DNA of 64,000 nucleotides from Tenacibaculum aiptasiae (GTDB lineage Bacteria; Bacteroidota; Bacteroidia; Flavobacteriales; Flavobacteriaceae), in assembly GCF_008806755.1 (NCBI RefSeq), contig NZ_WAAU01000030.1, forward strand, positions 97,702 through 161,701, given 5' to 3'. The position numbers were made by a program, and so were the translations under genes. Shown here in pieces: positions 18,158 through 26,585 of this stretch (within the stretch, counting starts at the first letter, position 1; each line of letters begins with the position of its first letter). The notes under the pieces are model-generated. The model was not told the DNA's origin, made no database searches, and saw nothing but the letters and a program-made list of their open reading frames with translations.

Positions 18158-19045
18158 TTAAGCTTCAAAGCTAGCTCCACTAGCTGAAACACTTCTATCT
18201 ATTTTTCTCATTAATCCTTGTAAAACTTTACCTGGACCAACCTCAACAAATTCAGTGCCTCCATCAGCAATCATAGCCTGTATACATTGTGTCCATTTTA
18301 CTGGCGCTGTTAATTGTGCTATTAAATTTTCTTTAATCTCTTCTGGATTAGTAACTGCTTTTGCTGGTACATTTTGATATACAGGGCAAGTTGGCTCATT
18401 AAAAGTAGTTTCTTGAATTGCAGCTGCTAATTCCTCACGTGCAGGCTCCATCATTGGTGAATGGAATGCTCCTCCTACTGGTAATACCAATGCTCTTCTT
18501 GCTCCTTTTTCTGTTAAAACCTCACAAGCTTTTTCTACAGCTTCAACTTCTCCAGAAATTACTAACTGACCTGGGCAATTGTAATTTGCAGCAACAACTA
18601 CTCCGTCAATTTCAGCACAAGCATCCTCTACTACTTTGTCTTCTAACCCTAAAACAGCTGCCATAGTTGATGGTTGTATCTCACATGCTTTTTGCATTGC
18701 CATAGCTCTTTTAGAAACTAATGTTAATCCATCTTCAAATGACAACACTCCATTAGCTACTAAAGCAGATAATTCTCCTAAAGAGTGTCCTGCTACCATT
18801 TCAGGTTTAAAATCGTCGCCTAATACTTTTGCTAAAATTACTGAATGTAAAAATATCGCTGGTTGTGTTACTTTAGTTTGCTTTAACTCTTCTGCAGTTC
18901 CTTCAAACATTATATCTGTAATACTAAATCCTAGTATTTCATTTGCTTTTTCAAATAGTTCTTGAGCTAGTGGAGATTTTTCATATAAATCTAATCCCAT
19001 CCCAGTAAACTGTGCTCCTTGACCTGGAAAAATATATGCTTTCAT
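18158..19045 (-). CDS. fabD: Malonyl-CoA:ACP transacylase FabD
   Basis: Loads malonyl groups onto ACP for fatty-acid synthesis. Visible: FPGQGAQFTGMG at the start, nucleophile motif GHSLGELSAL near residue 90, the QKACEIQPSTMAAVLG region, and the His in VGGAFHSPMM near residue 200. 295 aa, normal length. Stand-alone gene; TATGTTTG on the minus strand at 19129-19136 could be its -7 element. Confidence 0.96.
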   Translation of the reverse strand: MKAYIFPGQGAQFTGMGLDLYEKSPLAQELFEKANEILGFSITDIMFEGTAEELKQTKVTQPAIFLHSVILAKVLGDDFKPEMVAGHSLGELSALVANGVLSFEDGLTLVSKRAMAMQKACEIQPSTMAAVLGLEDKVVEDACAEIDGVVVAANYNCPGQLVISGEVEAVEKACEVLTEKGARRALVLPVGGAFHSPMMEPAREELAAAIQETTFNEPTCPVYQNVPAKAVTNPEEIKENLIAQLTAPVKWTQCIQAMIADGGTEFVEVGPGKVLQGLMRKIDRSVSASGASFEA

Positions 19046-19175
19046 CTTTTATTTTCTGTTTTTGTTAATTGAATGGTGTAATTACTATATCAATTTCACC
19101 TAATTAGGTTGTTGTTTGTTTTATGCTGCAAACATACACATTTTTAAAATCATTATTAATTAGTAACTTCGTTCT

Positions 19176-19880
19176 ATGACTACACAACAGAAAAACCAAG
19201 CTCAGCTAATATATCTTATTTTAGCCGCTTTATTTATTGCTTCGTTAGTAACCTCTAATCTTATTTTCCAAAAGTTTTTTTACTGGTACCCATTTGATAT
19301 GGAAATTTTTGGAGTAAAACTTTTTGAAATATCTGTTGGATTACTTCCATACCCTATTACTTTTTTAATTACCGATGTGTTATCTGAAATCTATGGTAAA
19401 AAAAAGGCAAACCAAGTAGTAATTGCTGGTATTTTTGCTTCTTTGTTTTCGTTAGGAATTATATATTTAGGTAAATATGCTCCTGCTACGGAATGGTCTC
19501 CAGTAAATAATAGTACATTTGATTTAGTTTTTGGAGCAACTCCTTTAGCTGTTTTAGCTTCAATGCTTGCCTACTTATTTGCCCAATTTATTGATATTAG
19601 AATTTATCATTTTTGGAAAAACTTTACCAAAGGGAAACATTTATGGCTACGTAATAACTTTTCTACGTTTGCATCACAGTTTATAGATACTCTTACTGTA
19701 CTTTTACTATTATGCTCTTTTGAAATCATTGCTTGGGATAAATTTGGAGGTCTTTTAATTAGTGGTGTTATTTTTAAAATTATGATTGCAGCTATAGATA
19801 CTCCAATACTTTATATACTAGTTTATGCTTTTCGAAAAAAATTCAACTTAAAAGTTGGTGAAGAAATTACCAATATCTAA
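19176..19880 (+). CDS. Queuosine precursor (preQ0) transporter, YhhQ/VUT family
   Basis: Membrane protein of 234 aa with about six helices, of the VUT-1/YhhQ family that takes up the queuosine precursor. The signatures TSNLIFQKF and LPYPITFLITDVLSEIYGKKKANQVV, and RNNFSTFASQFIDT, are present. Length normal. No queuosine gene nearby. Followed after 9 bp by an ABC permease, though a functional link is not evident. Confidence 0.9.
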   Translation: MTTQQKNQAQLIYLILAALFIASLVTSNLIFQKFFYWYPFDMEIFGVKLFEISVGLLPYPITFLITDVLSEIYGKKKANQVVIAGIFASLFSLGIIYLGKYAPATEWSPVNNSTFDLVFGATPLAVLASMLAYLFAQFIDIRIYHFWKNFTKGKHLWLRNNFSTFASQFIDTLTVLLLLCSFEIIAWDKFGGLLISGVIFKIMIAAIDTPILYILVYAFRKKFNLKVGEEITNI

Positions 19881-19889
19881 TTTCGACTC

Positions 19890-20966
19890 ATGAAGAATTC
19901 TAATTCTCTTTGGCAAATTGCTATCCAAAAATTTAAGCAAAGTAAAACAGGAATGTTTAGTTTTTGGTTTATTATTCTTTGCGGTTTTACTGCAGTTTTT
20001 TGCTATGTTTTAGCACCAGACAATAGTAATTCTGCTAATCAGATGCATTTAGAAATTCATTCAAAACCTCCTGGGTTTTCTGTTCAAATGTTAAGTATTC
20101 CTTCTGAAAAGGAAAACAGTCAATCTTGGTTTTCCATTTTTATGAATGGGAAACAAAATTCGAACACTGAAGTCCCTATCAAATCTTACTCTGTACAAAA
20201 CAACCTTCTAGAAGTTGTAAAATACTCTGATAACTTAACTAAAACATATCCTCTTTCTTTATTCAATAATACTCCTGAAGAATATATTGAACAAAAAACA
20301 TTTTGGTTTGGTACCGATAAATATGGTCGTGCTTTGTTAAGCAGATTATTAATAGGTGCTAGGATTTCTTTCTTCATTGGTTTTATAGCTGTTTTTATTT
20401 CTCTTTTAATTGGAATTCCAATTGGTGCTATTGCTGGATATTTTGGTGGAAAAATAGATGATTTTATTATGTGGGTTATCAATATTACTTGGTCTATCCC
20501 TACTCTTTTATTGGTAATTGCAATCACATTAGCCTTAGGAAAAGGTTTTTGGCAAGTGTTTATCGCAGTAGGTTTAACTATGTGGGTGGAAGTAGCTCGT
20601 GTGGTTCGTGGACAAGTAATTACCACTAAACAACAACAATATGTTGAAGCAGCTAAGGCTTTAGGTTTTTCTGATTTTAGAATTATTTTTAAACATATTT
20701 TACCTAATATTTTAGCTCCTATTATTGTTATATCTGCAGCTAATTTTGCTGCTGCCATTTTAATTGAAAGCGGTTTAAGTTTCTTAGGTATCGGTGCGCA
20801 ACCTCCAACTCCTTCTTGGGGTGCTATGATTAAAAATCATTATAACTACATTATTCTTGGTAAGCCTTTTCTAGCTATAATTCCTGGATTAGCAATTATG
20901 AGTTTGGTAATGGCTTTTATGCTTATTGGCAATACACTCCGCGATGCTTTAGATGTTAAATCTTAA
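19890..20966 (+). CDS. ABC transporter permease, DppC/OppC type
   Basis: Inner-membrane permease of the peptide/nickel import family. N-terminal helix (FSFWFIILCGFTAVFCYV), a periplasmic insert of about 100 residues, then five helices with the EAA loop EAAKALGFSDFRIIFKHILPN. It has 358 aa, long for OppC because of the insert. No partner permease, ATPase or binding protein is adjacent, so the rest of the complex must be encoded elsewhere. Confidence 0.9.
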   Translation: MKNSNSLWQIAIQKFKQSKTGMFSFWFIILCGFTAVFCYVLAPDNSNSANQMHLEIHSKPPGFSVQMLSIPSEKENSQSWFSIFMNGKQNSNTEVPIKSYSVQNNLLEVVKYSDNLTKTYPLSLFNNTPEEYIEQKTFWFGTDKYGRALLSRLLIGARISFFIGFIAVFISLLIGIPIGAIAGYFGGKIDDFIMWVINITWSIPTLLLVIAITLALGKGFWQVFIAVGLTMWVEVARVVRGQVITTKQQQYVEAAKALGFSDFRIIFKHILPNILAPIIVISAANFAAAILIESGLSFLGIGAQPPTPSWGAMIKNHYNYIILGKPFLAIIPGLAIMSLVMAFMLIGNTLRDALDVKS

Positions 20967-20978
20967 CAGCTGATACTT

Positions 20979-20994
20979 TAATTTTGTACTTTCG
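20979..20994 (+). promoter_or_regulatory. -7 promoter elements before the thioesterase gene
   Basis: TAATTTTG (20979-20986) and TACTTTCG (20987-20994) lie side by side, both near the TAnnTTTG consensus, 20-35 bp before the ATG at 21015. Confidence 0.4.
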
Positions 20995-21014
20995 TTTTTC
21001 AAAAAAAATTACAA

Positions 21015-21458
21015 ATGAGTTTTAGTGTACAATTTAAAACACGATGGGCAGATTTTGATGCCAACATACACATGCGTCATACCGCATATAATGATTATGC
21101 TGCGGAAGTAAGATTGCGTTTTTTTAAAGAGCACAATATTACCATTCAAGATTTTTCTAAGGAAAATACTGGCCCTATTTTATTTGAAGAAAACACCAAG
21201 TTTTTGCGTGAAATACATATGGGTACTGATATTACTGTTAACTTAAAAGTTATTGGTTTATCTAGTAAAGGTGAGCGTTGGAAAATTCAACATGAAGTTT
21301 TTAATGAAGAAGGTAAGCTTTCTGCTATTATTACTGTTTATGGTGCTTGGTTAGACTTAGTAAAAAGAAAATTAACTGAACCACCTGTTAAGTTTCAAAC
21401 TATTTTTAATGAAGTTGAAAAAACTGAAGATTTTAAAGAAATTGTATTAAAAAGTTAG
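21015..21458 (+). CDS. Hotdog-fold acyl-CoA thioesterase
   Basis: 147 aa single-hotdog protein of the 4HBT (YbgC/FcbC) family. KTRWADFDANIHMRHTAYNDYAAEVR carries the D-x-D and N-Y-D features of the active site near residue 14, though a Met-Arg replaces the usual Gly-His-Val. Hydrolyses acyl-CoA or acyl-ACP; substrate unknown. The next gene begins one base after its stop codon. Confidence 0.88.
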   Translation: MSFSVQFKTRWADFDANIHMRHTAYNDYAAEVRLRFFKEHNITIQDFSKENTGPILFEENTKFLREIHMGTDITVNLKVIGLSSKGERWKIQHEVFNEEGKLSAIITVYGAWLDLVKRKLTEPPVKFQTIFNEVEKTEDFKEIVLKS

Positions 21459-22262
21459 ATGAGTACTTCAAGAAAAATAAAACTTATTGTTTCTATAGCT
21501 GTTTTTATCATTGCTTATTGGTTAAAACAAAAAGAAACTCCTACTCACACCTCAACTGAAGAGACTACCAAATCGAGTAACACAAGTTTTAATTTTCTAC
21601 CAACTTCAACAACGGGAGCCATTATTAAGCATAATGGTTATCAATTATCATACAACGAGCAACATGAGCAAGCAGAATGGGTTGCTTATTCTTTAGACAA
21701 AAAAGATATTGTTTATAATAACTTTAAGCGTCCATTTTTTATTGATGATCCTAAAGTAAGAACAAAATCGGCTAGTTGGAGAAATTATAAAAACTCTGGA
21801 TATGACAAAGGTCATCTTTGTCCAGCTGCAGATAAGCGTTATTCTAAAGAAGCACATGATGAAACTTTTTATACTTCTAATGTAAGTCCTCAAAAACACG
21901 ATTTTAATGCTGGGATTTGGAATAAATTAGAACAAAAAACTCGTTATTGGGCTAAGAAGTACGAGCATTTATATGTGGTTACTGGTGGTATTTTAAAACC
22001 TAATTTAAAAACCATAGGTAAAGACAAAGTGAGTGTTCCTAATGAATTTTATAAAATAATCTTAGACTATACTCAACCAGAAATTAAAGCCATTGCTTTT
22101 TTATTACCTCATCAAGAAAGTAAATTACCTTTATATAATTTTGTTGTTTCTATTGATGAAATTGAGCGAAAAACTAATATTGATTTTTTCCCTGAGTTAC
22201 CCGATGATATAGAAACAAAATTAGAAGCAAATAGTAATTATAAGGCTTGGAGTTTTAGATAA
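21459..22262 (+). CDS. DNA/RNA non-specific endonuclease (NUC1 family), exported
   Basis: Beta-beta-alpha metal nuclease of 267 aa. An N-terminal hydrophobic segment (IVSIAVFIIAYWL) suggests export or membrane anchoring. The active-site motif appears as YDKGHLCPAAD near residue 115 (DRGH in most members; Lys here), and the metal-binding Asn in NAGIWNKLEQ. Probably cleaves extracellular nucleic acid for nutrition. Confidence 0.92.
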   Translation: MSTSRKIKLIVSIAVFIIAYWLKQKETPTHTSTEETTKSSNTSFNFLPTSTTGAIIKHNGYQLSYNEQHEQAEWVAYSLDKKDIVYNNFKRPFFIDDPKVRTKSASWRNYKNSGYDKGHLCPAADKRYSKEAHDETFYTSNVSPQKHDFNAGIWNKLEQKTRYWAKKYEHLYVVTGGILKPNLKTIGKDKVSVPNEFYKIILDYTQPEIKAIAFLLPHQESKLPLYNFVVSIDEIERKTNIDFFPELPDDIETKLEANSNYKAWSFR

Positions 22263-22275
22263 TCCAAGCCTTATT

Positions 22276-23208
22276 TTATGATACAAAATAGCTATCTGGT
22301 AAACTTCGAGTAAAATCTGCCAAATTTTTCATCGCTATATAATGGTTTTTCTTTTCGGGAATTATATTCACATAATTAAAATTCTGATGCCTCCAAAAAG
22401 CTGTTGCCGCTGCTCCATAAACTGTAAATGCCTTCAATGCTTTTTTCTCTTGGTCTAACAGTTTTATTTTACTTTCATACCCTTCCAATAAACTCTTCAT
22501 TTTTTTTGAATTCAATTCTTCACCTTCTGCACAGGTACCAATAATCATCATACCAATATCAAACACTCTATAATAATAACTAGCTTCTTCAAAATCCATA
22601 ATAGTAGCTTTTTTTCCATCCTTGCTTATAATAATGTTATTAAAAAAGATATCACTATGAATCAGTGCTTTTGGCAAATCAGTATTAATGTAACTTTCTA
22701 TATACTCTTGAATTTCTTTTAACCATTTATAAAAGGTAGATTCTGGTGCATATACTTTAACTTCATCAAATCGTTCGATTCCATAACTAACGGTTTCTGA
22801 TAAATATTCTGGTGTTTTTACTTGGTGTAATGTTGCCAATTCTTTTCCCAAATAAATTAAAATATCTTCTGACAAATCTTCAACAATATCTCCTTCCAAA
22901 TATGCTTTAAGTATAATTGGTTTATTATTCCAAACTGGCACAAAGCTGTTACTTACTGTTTTAATTATTTTAGATGTTGAAAAATTATTTTTATTCAGAT
23001 GCACTAATAAATTAGCTAGTTCTGTTGCTTGCTCTAATGATTTTTGTTCGCAAATTGTTAGCACATAATTATTGATAGCTGTTTTTACCAAATAATTAGT
23101 ATTCTCTGAACCACCACTTAACACATTATACGATTCTACTTCATTAATTCCATAATAGTTTAAAATGGCTTGTAAATCTTTATCCTTTAAAACTGTATAC
23201 TGCGCCAT
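22276..23208 (-). CDS. Homoserine-kinase-like phosphotransferase (APH fold, ThrB type II-like)
   Basis: Small-molecule kinase of the aminoglycoside-phosphotransferase fold, 310 aa. The start AVYTxVTD-like MAQYTVLKDKDLQAIL and SGGSENTNYLVKT resemble the type II homoserine kinases of pseudomonads and rhizobia. The Brenner-type catalytic motif is LIHSDIFFNN, followed by IMDFEEA. It lies one base after the threonine-synthase-like gene, so a kinase-synthase pair is likely. That it really uses homoserine is inference; the cluster around it is otherwise catabolic in character. Confidence 0.8.
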   Translation of the reverse strand: MAQYTVLKDKDLQAILNYYGINEVESYNVLSGGSENTNYLVKTAINNYVLTICEQKSLEQATELANLLVHLNKNNFSTSKIIKTVSNSFVPVWNNKPIILKAYLEGDIVEDLSEDILIYLGKELATLHQVKTPEYLSETVSYGIERFDEVKVYAPESTFYKWLKEIQEYIESYINTDLPKALIHSDIFFNNIIISKDGKKATIMDFEEASYYYRVFDIGMMIIGTCAEGEELNSKKMKSLLEGYESKIKLLDQEKKALKAFTVYGAAATAFWRHQNFNYVNIIPEKKNHYIAMKNLADFTRSLPDSYFVS

Positions 23209-23209
23209 A

Positions 23210-24661
23210 TTATGCTCCTTTAGTTAAATCCCAATTTGTTTCCATTGCATGCATCAACGCTTCCTCTAAATGATCGTAATCACATAAATACACCTTTTCA
23301 CAACGCTTTTTAGCTATTTCTATACTCTGATGAGTTGCTTGCGTAGGTAGCTCTTTTGTAATTAAAGCTTTCTTTATTGTTTCTGGGAACTTAGCAGGAT
23401 GTGCTGTAGCTAAGCAAATTAATTTTTCCTTTCCTAACTGCTGTTTTAACACATCTGTTGCTTGTAGAGAAACCGCTCCATGAGGATCTAATAAGTAGTT
23501 TTCACTTGTATAAATTTCATTTATTAAAGTAAGCGTTTCTACATCGGTTGCACTATTTGATAAAAATCCTTTTTTATAAGTTTCAAAAGTTTCTTCATCA
23601 AACTTTAAGTTGCCTGTTTCTTTAAAAGAATCCATCCAATTTTTTATTTTTTCAGCATCCTTATCAATACTAAAATATAAGTACCTCCAAAAGTTAAACG
23701 GAATTAAAATATCTATTGCCGATGAAGCTGTTTCATGGATTGCTTCTTTTGTAAATTCTCCTTTTGAAAAAATACGATCTAAACAAGCATTTTTGTTATT
23801 TGCTGCAACTAAGTATTTAATTGGAAGTCCCATTTTTCTTGCTAAACTTCCTGCACATAAATTTCCAAATCCTCCAGAAGGCACCGACATATTTACTTTT
23901 TCTCCTACTTCATCCACCACTTGTAAATAGCCATAAAAATAATGTACCGTTTGCATCATTACTCGTCCCCAGTTAATTGAATTCACACTCGATAAATTCA
24001 ATTTTTCTTTAAAAGTCTTATTGGCATAAAACTTACTAATAACAGCATCCAAATCATCTCCTCCATCGGGGCAATTTGCTACTCCTACTGGATGTATATT
24101 TGCATGTTGTAAAGTTGTCATTTGACGCTCTTGCTCTTCTGTAATTAATCCCTTTGGATATAATACCCAAGCGTCTATATTTGATTTTCCTGCTGCAAAA
24201 TACGCTGTAGCTGGCCCTGTATCACCCGTAGTGGCTACAATTACTGAAAGATGTTCTTTTCTTCTTTCTAAGAAAAAATTAACCAAGTTTACTAAGAATG
24301 CTAAACCTACATCTTTAAATGAAATTGTAGGTCCATAAAACAATTCCATTATAAAGGTATCCTTTCTAGTTTTTAATGGATACAAAGGAATTATTTCTTC
24401 TTTTTCAAAAGGCGCATAAGCTGTTTTAAGTATGTCTTTTAATTCTTCTTCTGATACTATTGACCTATCTATAAACAAGGATAATATTTCAAATGCTAAA
24501 TCTACATAACCTAAACCTTTCCACTCTTTTAATTGATCTAAGGTAATCTCAGGTAATTCTTCTGGCACATACAATCCTCCATCTACTGCAAAACCATCTA
24601 ATATTGCTGTTTCAAAATCTACTGACTCTCCTCCTCCTTTGTTACTAATAAATTTCAACAT
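23210..24661 (-). CDS. Threonine synthase-family PLP enzyme
   Basis: 483 aa, the long form of threonine synthase, which turns O-phosphohomoserine into threonine. N-terminal MLKFISNKGGGESVDFETAILDG, PLP-lysine motif TISFKDVGLAFL near residue 113, phosphate-binding region ATTGDTGPATAYFA and VPSGGFGNLCAG are visible. Upstream overlap is close: the cyclodeaminase gene ends four bases before it. A second complete threonine pathway is expected elsewhere in a flavobacterium, so this copy, next to a kinase and an imine-reductase-type enzyme, may act on another phosphorylated hydroxy-amino acid. Confidence 0.85.
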   Translation of the reverse strand: MLKFISNKGGGESVDFETAILDGFAVDGGLYVPEELPEITLDQLKEWKGLGYVDLAFEILSLFIDRSIVSEEELKDILKTAYAPFEKEEIIPLYPLKTRKDTFIMELFYGPTISFKDVGLAFLVNLVNFFLERRKEHLSVIVATTGDTGPATAYFAAGKSNIDAWVLYPKGLITEEQERQMTTLQHANIHPVGVANCPDGGDDLDAVISKFYANKTFKEKLNLSSVNSINWGRVMMQTVHYFYGYLQVVDEVGEKVNMSVPSGGFGNLCAGSLARKMGLPIKYLVAANNKNACLDRIFSKGEFTKEAIHETASSAIDILIPFNFWRYLYFSIDKDAEKIKNWMDSFKETGNLKFDEETFETYKKGFLSNSATDVETLTLINEIYTSENYLLDPHGAVSLQATDVLKQQLGKEKLICLATAHPAKFPETIKKALITKELPTQATHQSIEIAKKRCEKVYLCDYDHLEEALMHAMETNWDLTKGA

Positions 24662-24664
24662 CTT

Positions 24665-25615
24665 TTATTCTTTTATATAGTTTGTATAAACCGCTTTGGT
24701 AATCATAATATCTTGCACTGCTACCCCAGTTAAATCTACCACCGTTATTTGTTCATCATTTAAACGTTGTAATGCTGGGTCTTGAATAGCTGTTCCTAAT
24801 TCTATCACTGAACTTTCAGTTATAGCTCCGTCTTTAACTGCTCTATATATTTCTCCTCTACTTTTACTTTGTGGAATACTGTCTGCAATTACTATAGAAG
24901 CTTTTTTTAATAATTCACTTTCTAACTCTTGTTTATGCTCTGTATCTGAACCTACAGCTGTAATATGCGTTCCTTGTTGAATATCTTCTGCCTTTAATAA
25001 AGCTATTTCTGAAGGAGTTGTAGTTACTATTAAATTACTATTTTTAGCTACTTCTGATGGATTTTCGGCTATATTTATATCAAAGTCAGCTCCAAGCTCT
25101 TTTACAAATTTCGCTACATTTTCCTTATTACGTCCCCAAAGCCAAACCTTAGTACAAGGTGTGTGTGTTTGTAAATACTGTAACTGTAATTTTGCCTGTA
25201 TTCCTGTTCCTATAATTCCTACTGCTTTTATATTCTTAGGTGCAAAATATTTAGCTGCTAAAGCTCCTGCAGCAGCTGTTCGTATATCGGTTAAATAGCC
25301 TTCATCTAGCAAAACTCCTTTAGGAACTCCTGTCTTTTGATCAAATAACAACATTAATCCCTGACTTGATGGTAGTCCTATCTTAGGATTATCATAAAAA
25401 CCAGAGGCTATTTTAATAACATAATAGTCATCATTTTTTATATATCCGTATTTGATGTGTGCATCTCCTTTGGGTTCTTCAAACAATAATTCTCCAACTG
25501 GTGGTACTACTGTATTTCCATTACTATATTGTACAAACCCCTCTTCCATAGCAGAAACTACATCTATATCTGCTACTATTTTTTTTATTTCTTCAAGATT
25601 AATAACAATCGCCAT
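24665..25615 (-). CDS. Ornithine cyclodeaminase/mu-crystallin family protein
   Basis: 316 aa NAD(P)-dependent enzyme. Rossmann motif GIIGTGIQAKLQ near residue 130, preceded by LTDIRTAAAGALAAKYF and followed by VTTTPSE and ITAVGSDTEHKQEL, all standard for the family. Members include ornithine cyclodeaminase, ketimine/imine reductases, EutC of ectoine use, BhcD of the beta-hydroxyaspartate cycle and SbnB. Its start overlaps the end of the dehydratase gene by 17 bases. Pairing with a dehydratase is the same as in eutBC and bhcBD, so an imine-reduction step on a dehydratase product is plausible. Confidence 0.88.
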   Translation of the reverse strand: MAIVINLEEIKKIVADIDVVSAMEEGFVQYSNGNTVVPPVGELLFEEPKGDAHIKYGYIKNDDYYVIKIASGFYDNPKIGLPSSQGLMLLFDQKTGVPKGVLLDEGYLTDIRTAAAGALAAKYFAPKNIKAVGIIGTGIQAKLQLQYLQTHTPCTKVWLWGRNKENVAKFVKELGADFDINIAENPSEVAKNSNLIVTTTPSEIALLKAEDIQQGTHITAVGSDTEHKQELESELLKKASIVIADSIPQSKSRGEIYRAVKDGAITESSVIELGTAIQDPALQRLNDEQITVVDLTGVAVQDIMITKAVYTNYIKE

Positions 25616-26567
25616 ATGCTTCGTTTATTTCTTTTAGTAATTGTTTATTTATTTTTTTTCCTGTTAATACCAACACCACATTTTTATATTCTTTTGAAAT
25701 ATCTTCTTTTAATAACGCTGCAACTGGTACAGCTGATGTTGGTTCAACAATTATATTATGGTGTTTATATAAAAACGCTACTGCTTTTTTTATCTCTTCT
25801 TCTGTTACTAGTTTAACCTCCTCTAAATGCTTTTTACAAATATCATAGGTTATTGCATTTGCTTCTATTCCCCCTGCTGCTGCATCTGCGATGGTATTTA
25901 ATGTACTCGGTTCTACGATATGATTATATTTTATAGAATCATACATTTCAGAAGCATTTTCAGGTTGACAACCTATTACTTTTACTTTTTCATTTTCTGA
26001 AAAATAAGAAGCTATCCCCGATATTAACCCTCCGCCTCCAATTGGTACTAATACTGCATTAACTTCTGGTAGTTCTTCCGCTATTTCAACCGCAATGGTT
26101 CCTTGTCCTTTTATGATTTCAACATCATTGTATGGATGGATTAAAACTCCTTCAATATCCTTTGCATATTGAGTTGCTTTATTTTCTGTTTCTACACTCG
26201 TATCTCCATACAATACTTTGTCCAATTTATATTTAGACAAGCTCTTAAGTTTTTCTGAAGCAACATTTTTAGGTAAAAATAGCTTAGCTTTAAAATCAAA
26301 TTTCTCTGAGGCTAATCCAAAAGCTGCTGCATGATTCCCTGTTGATGCCGCTACAAAAGTTTTATCAAATTCTTCTGAACTTAAACTCTTTACTTTATTT
26401 AAAACTCCTCGTATTTTGAAAGAACTGGTGAGTTGTAAATACTCTTTTTTTAAGTATACATTTACTCCTGAAATTTCACTTAATTTTTCCGAATACTCTA
26501 GAGGTGTTTTATAAATATCGTTTTTAATATTTTCATAAACAAGCTCTATATCTGTTTTAGAAATCAC
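25599..26567 (-). CDS. Serine/threonine dehydratase-like PLP enzyme (copy 1)
   Basis: 322 aa fold-type II PLP enzyme. PLP lysine in LTSSFKIRGVLNKV near residue 52, ASTGNHAAAFGLA, and phosphate-binding loop PIGGGGLISGIA near residue 175. No C-terminal ACT domain, so it is the catabolic or racemase-like type (threonine dehydratase, serine racemase, hydroxyaspartate dehydratase). It overlaps the cyclodeaminase gene and follows the M28-fusion gene by 18 bp, so all five genes from 28061 to 22276 look like one operon. Confidence 0.88.
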   Translation of the reverse strand: MISKTDIELVYENIKNDIYKTPLEYSEKLSEISGVNVYLKKEYLQLTSSFKIRGVLNKVKSLSSEEFDKTFVAASTGNHAAAFGLASEKFDFKAKLFLPKNVASEKLKSLSKYKLDKVLYGDTSVETENKATQYAKDIEGVLIHPYNDVEIIKGQGTIAVEIAEELPEVNAVLVPIGGGGLISGIASYFSENEKVKVIGCQPENASEMYDSIKYNHIVEPSTLNTIADAAAGGIEANAITYDICKKHLEEVKLVTEEEIKKAVAFLYKHHNIIVEPTSAVPVAALLKEDISKEYKNVVLVLTGKKINKQLLKEINEAYGDCY

Positions 26568-26585
26568 TTTTCTTAGTATCTATAT

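Noticed and set aside
24665..26567. Dehydratase plus cyclodeaminase called outright as eutBC or sbnAB
   Set aside because: The key partners (ectoine hydrolase and deacetylase, or siderophore synthetases) are absent, and family membership alone does not fix the substrate.
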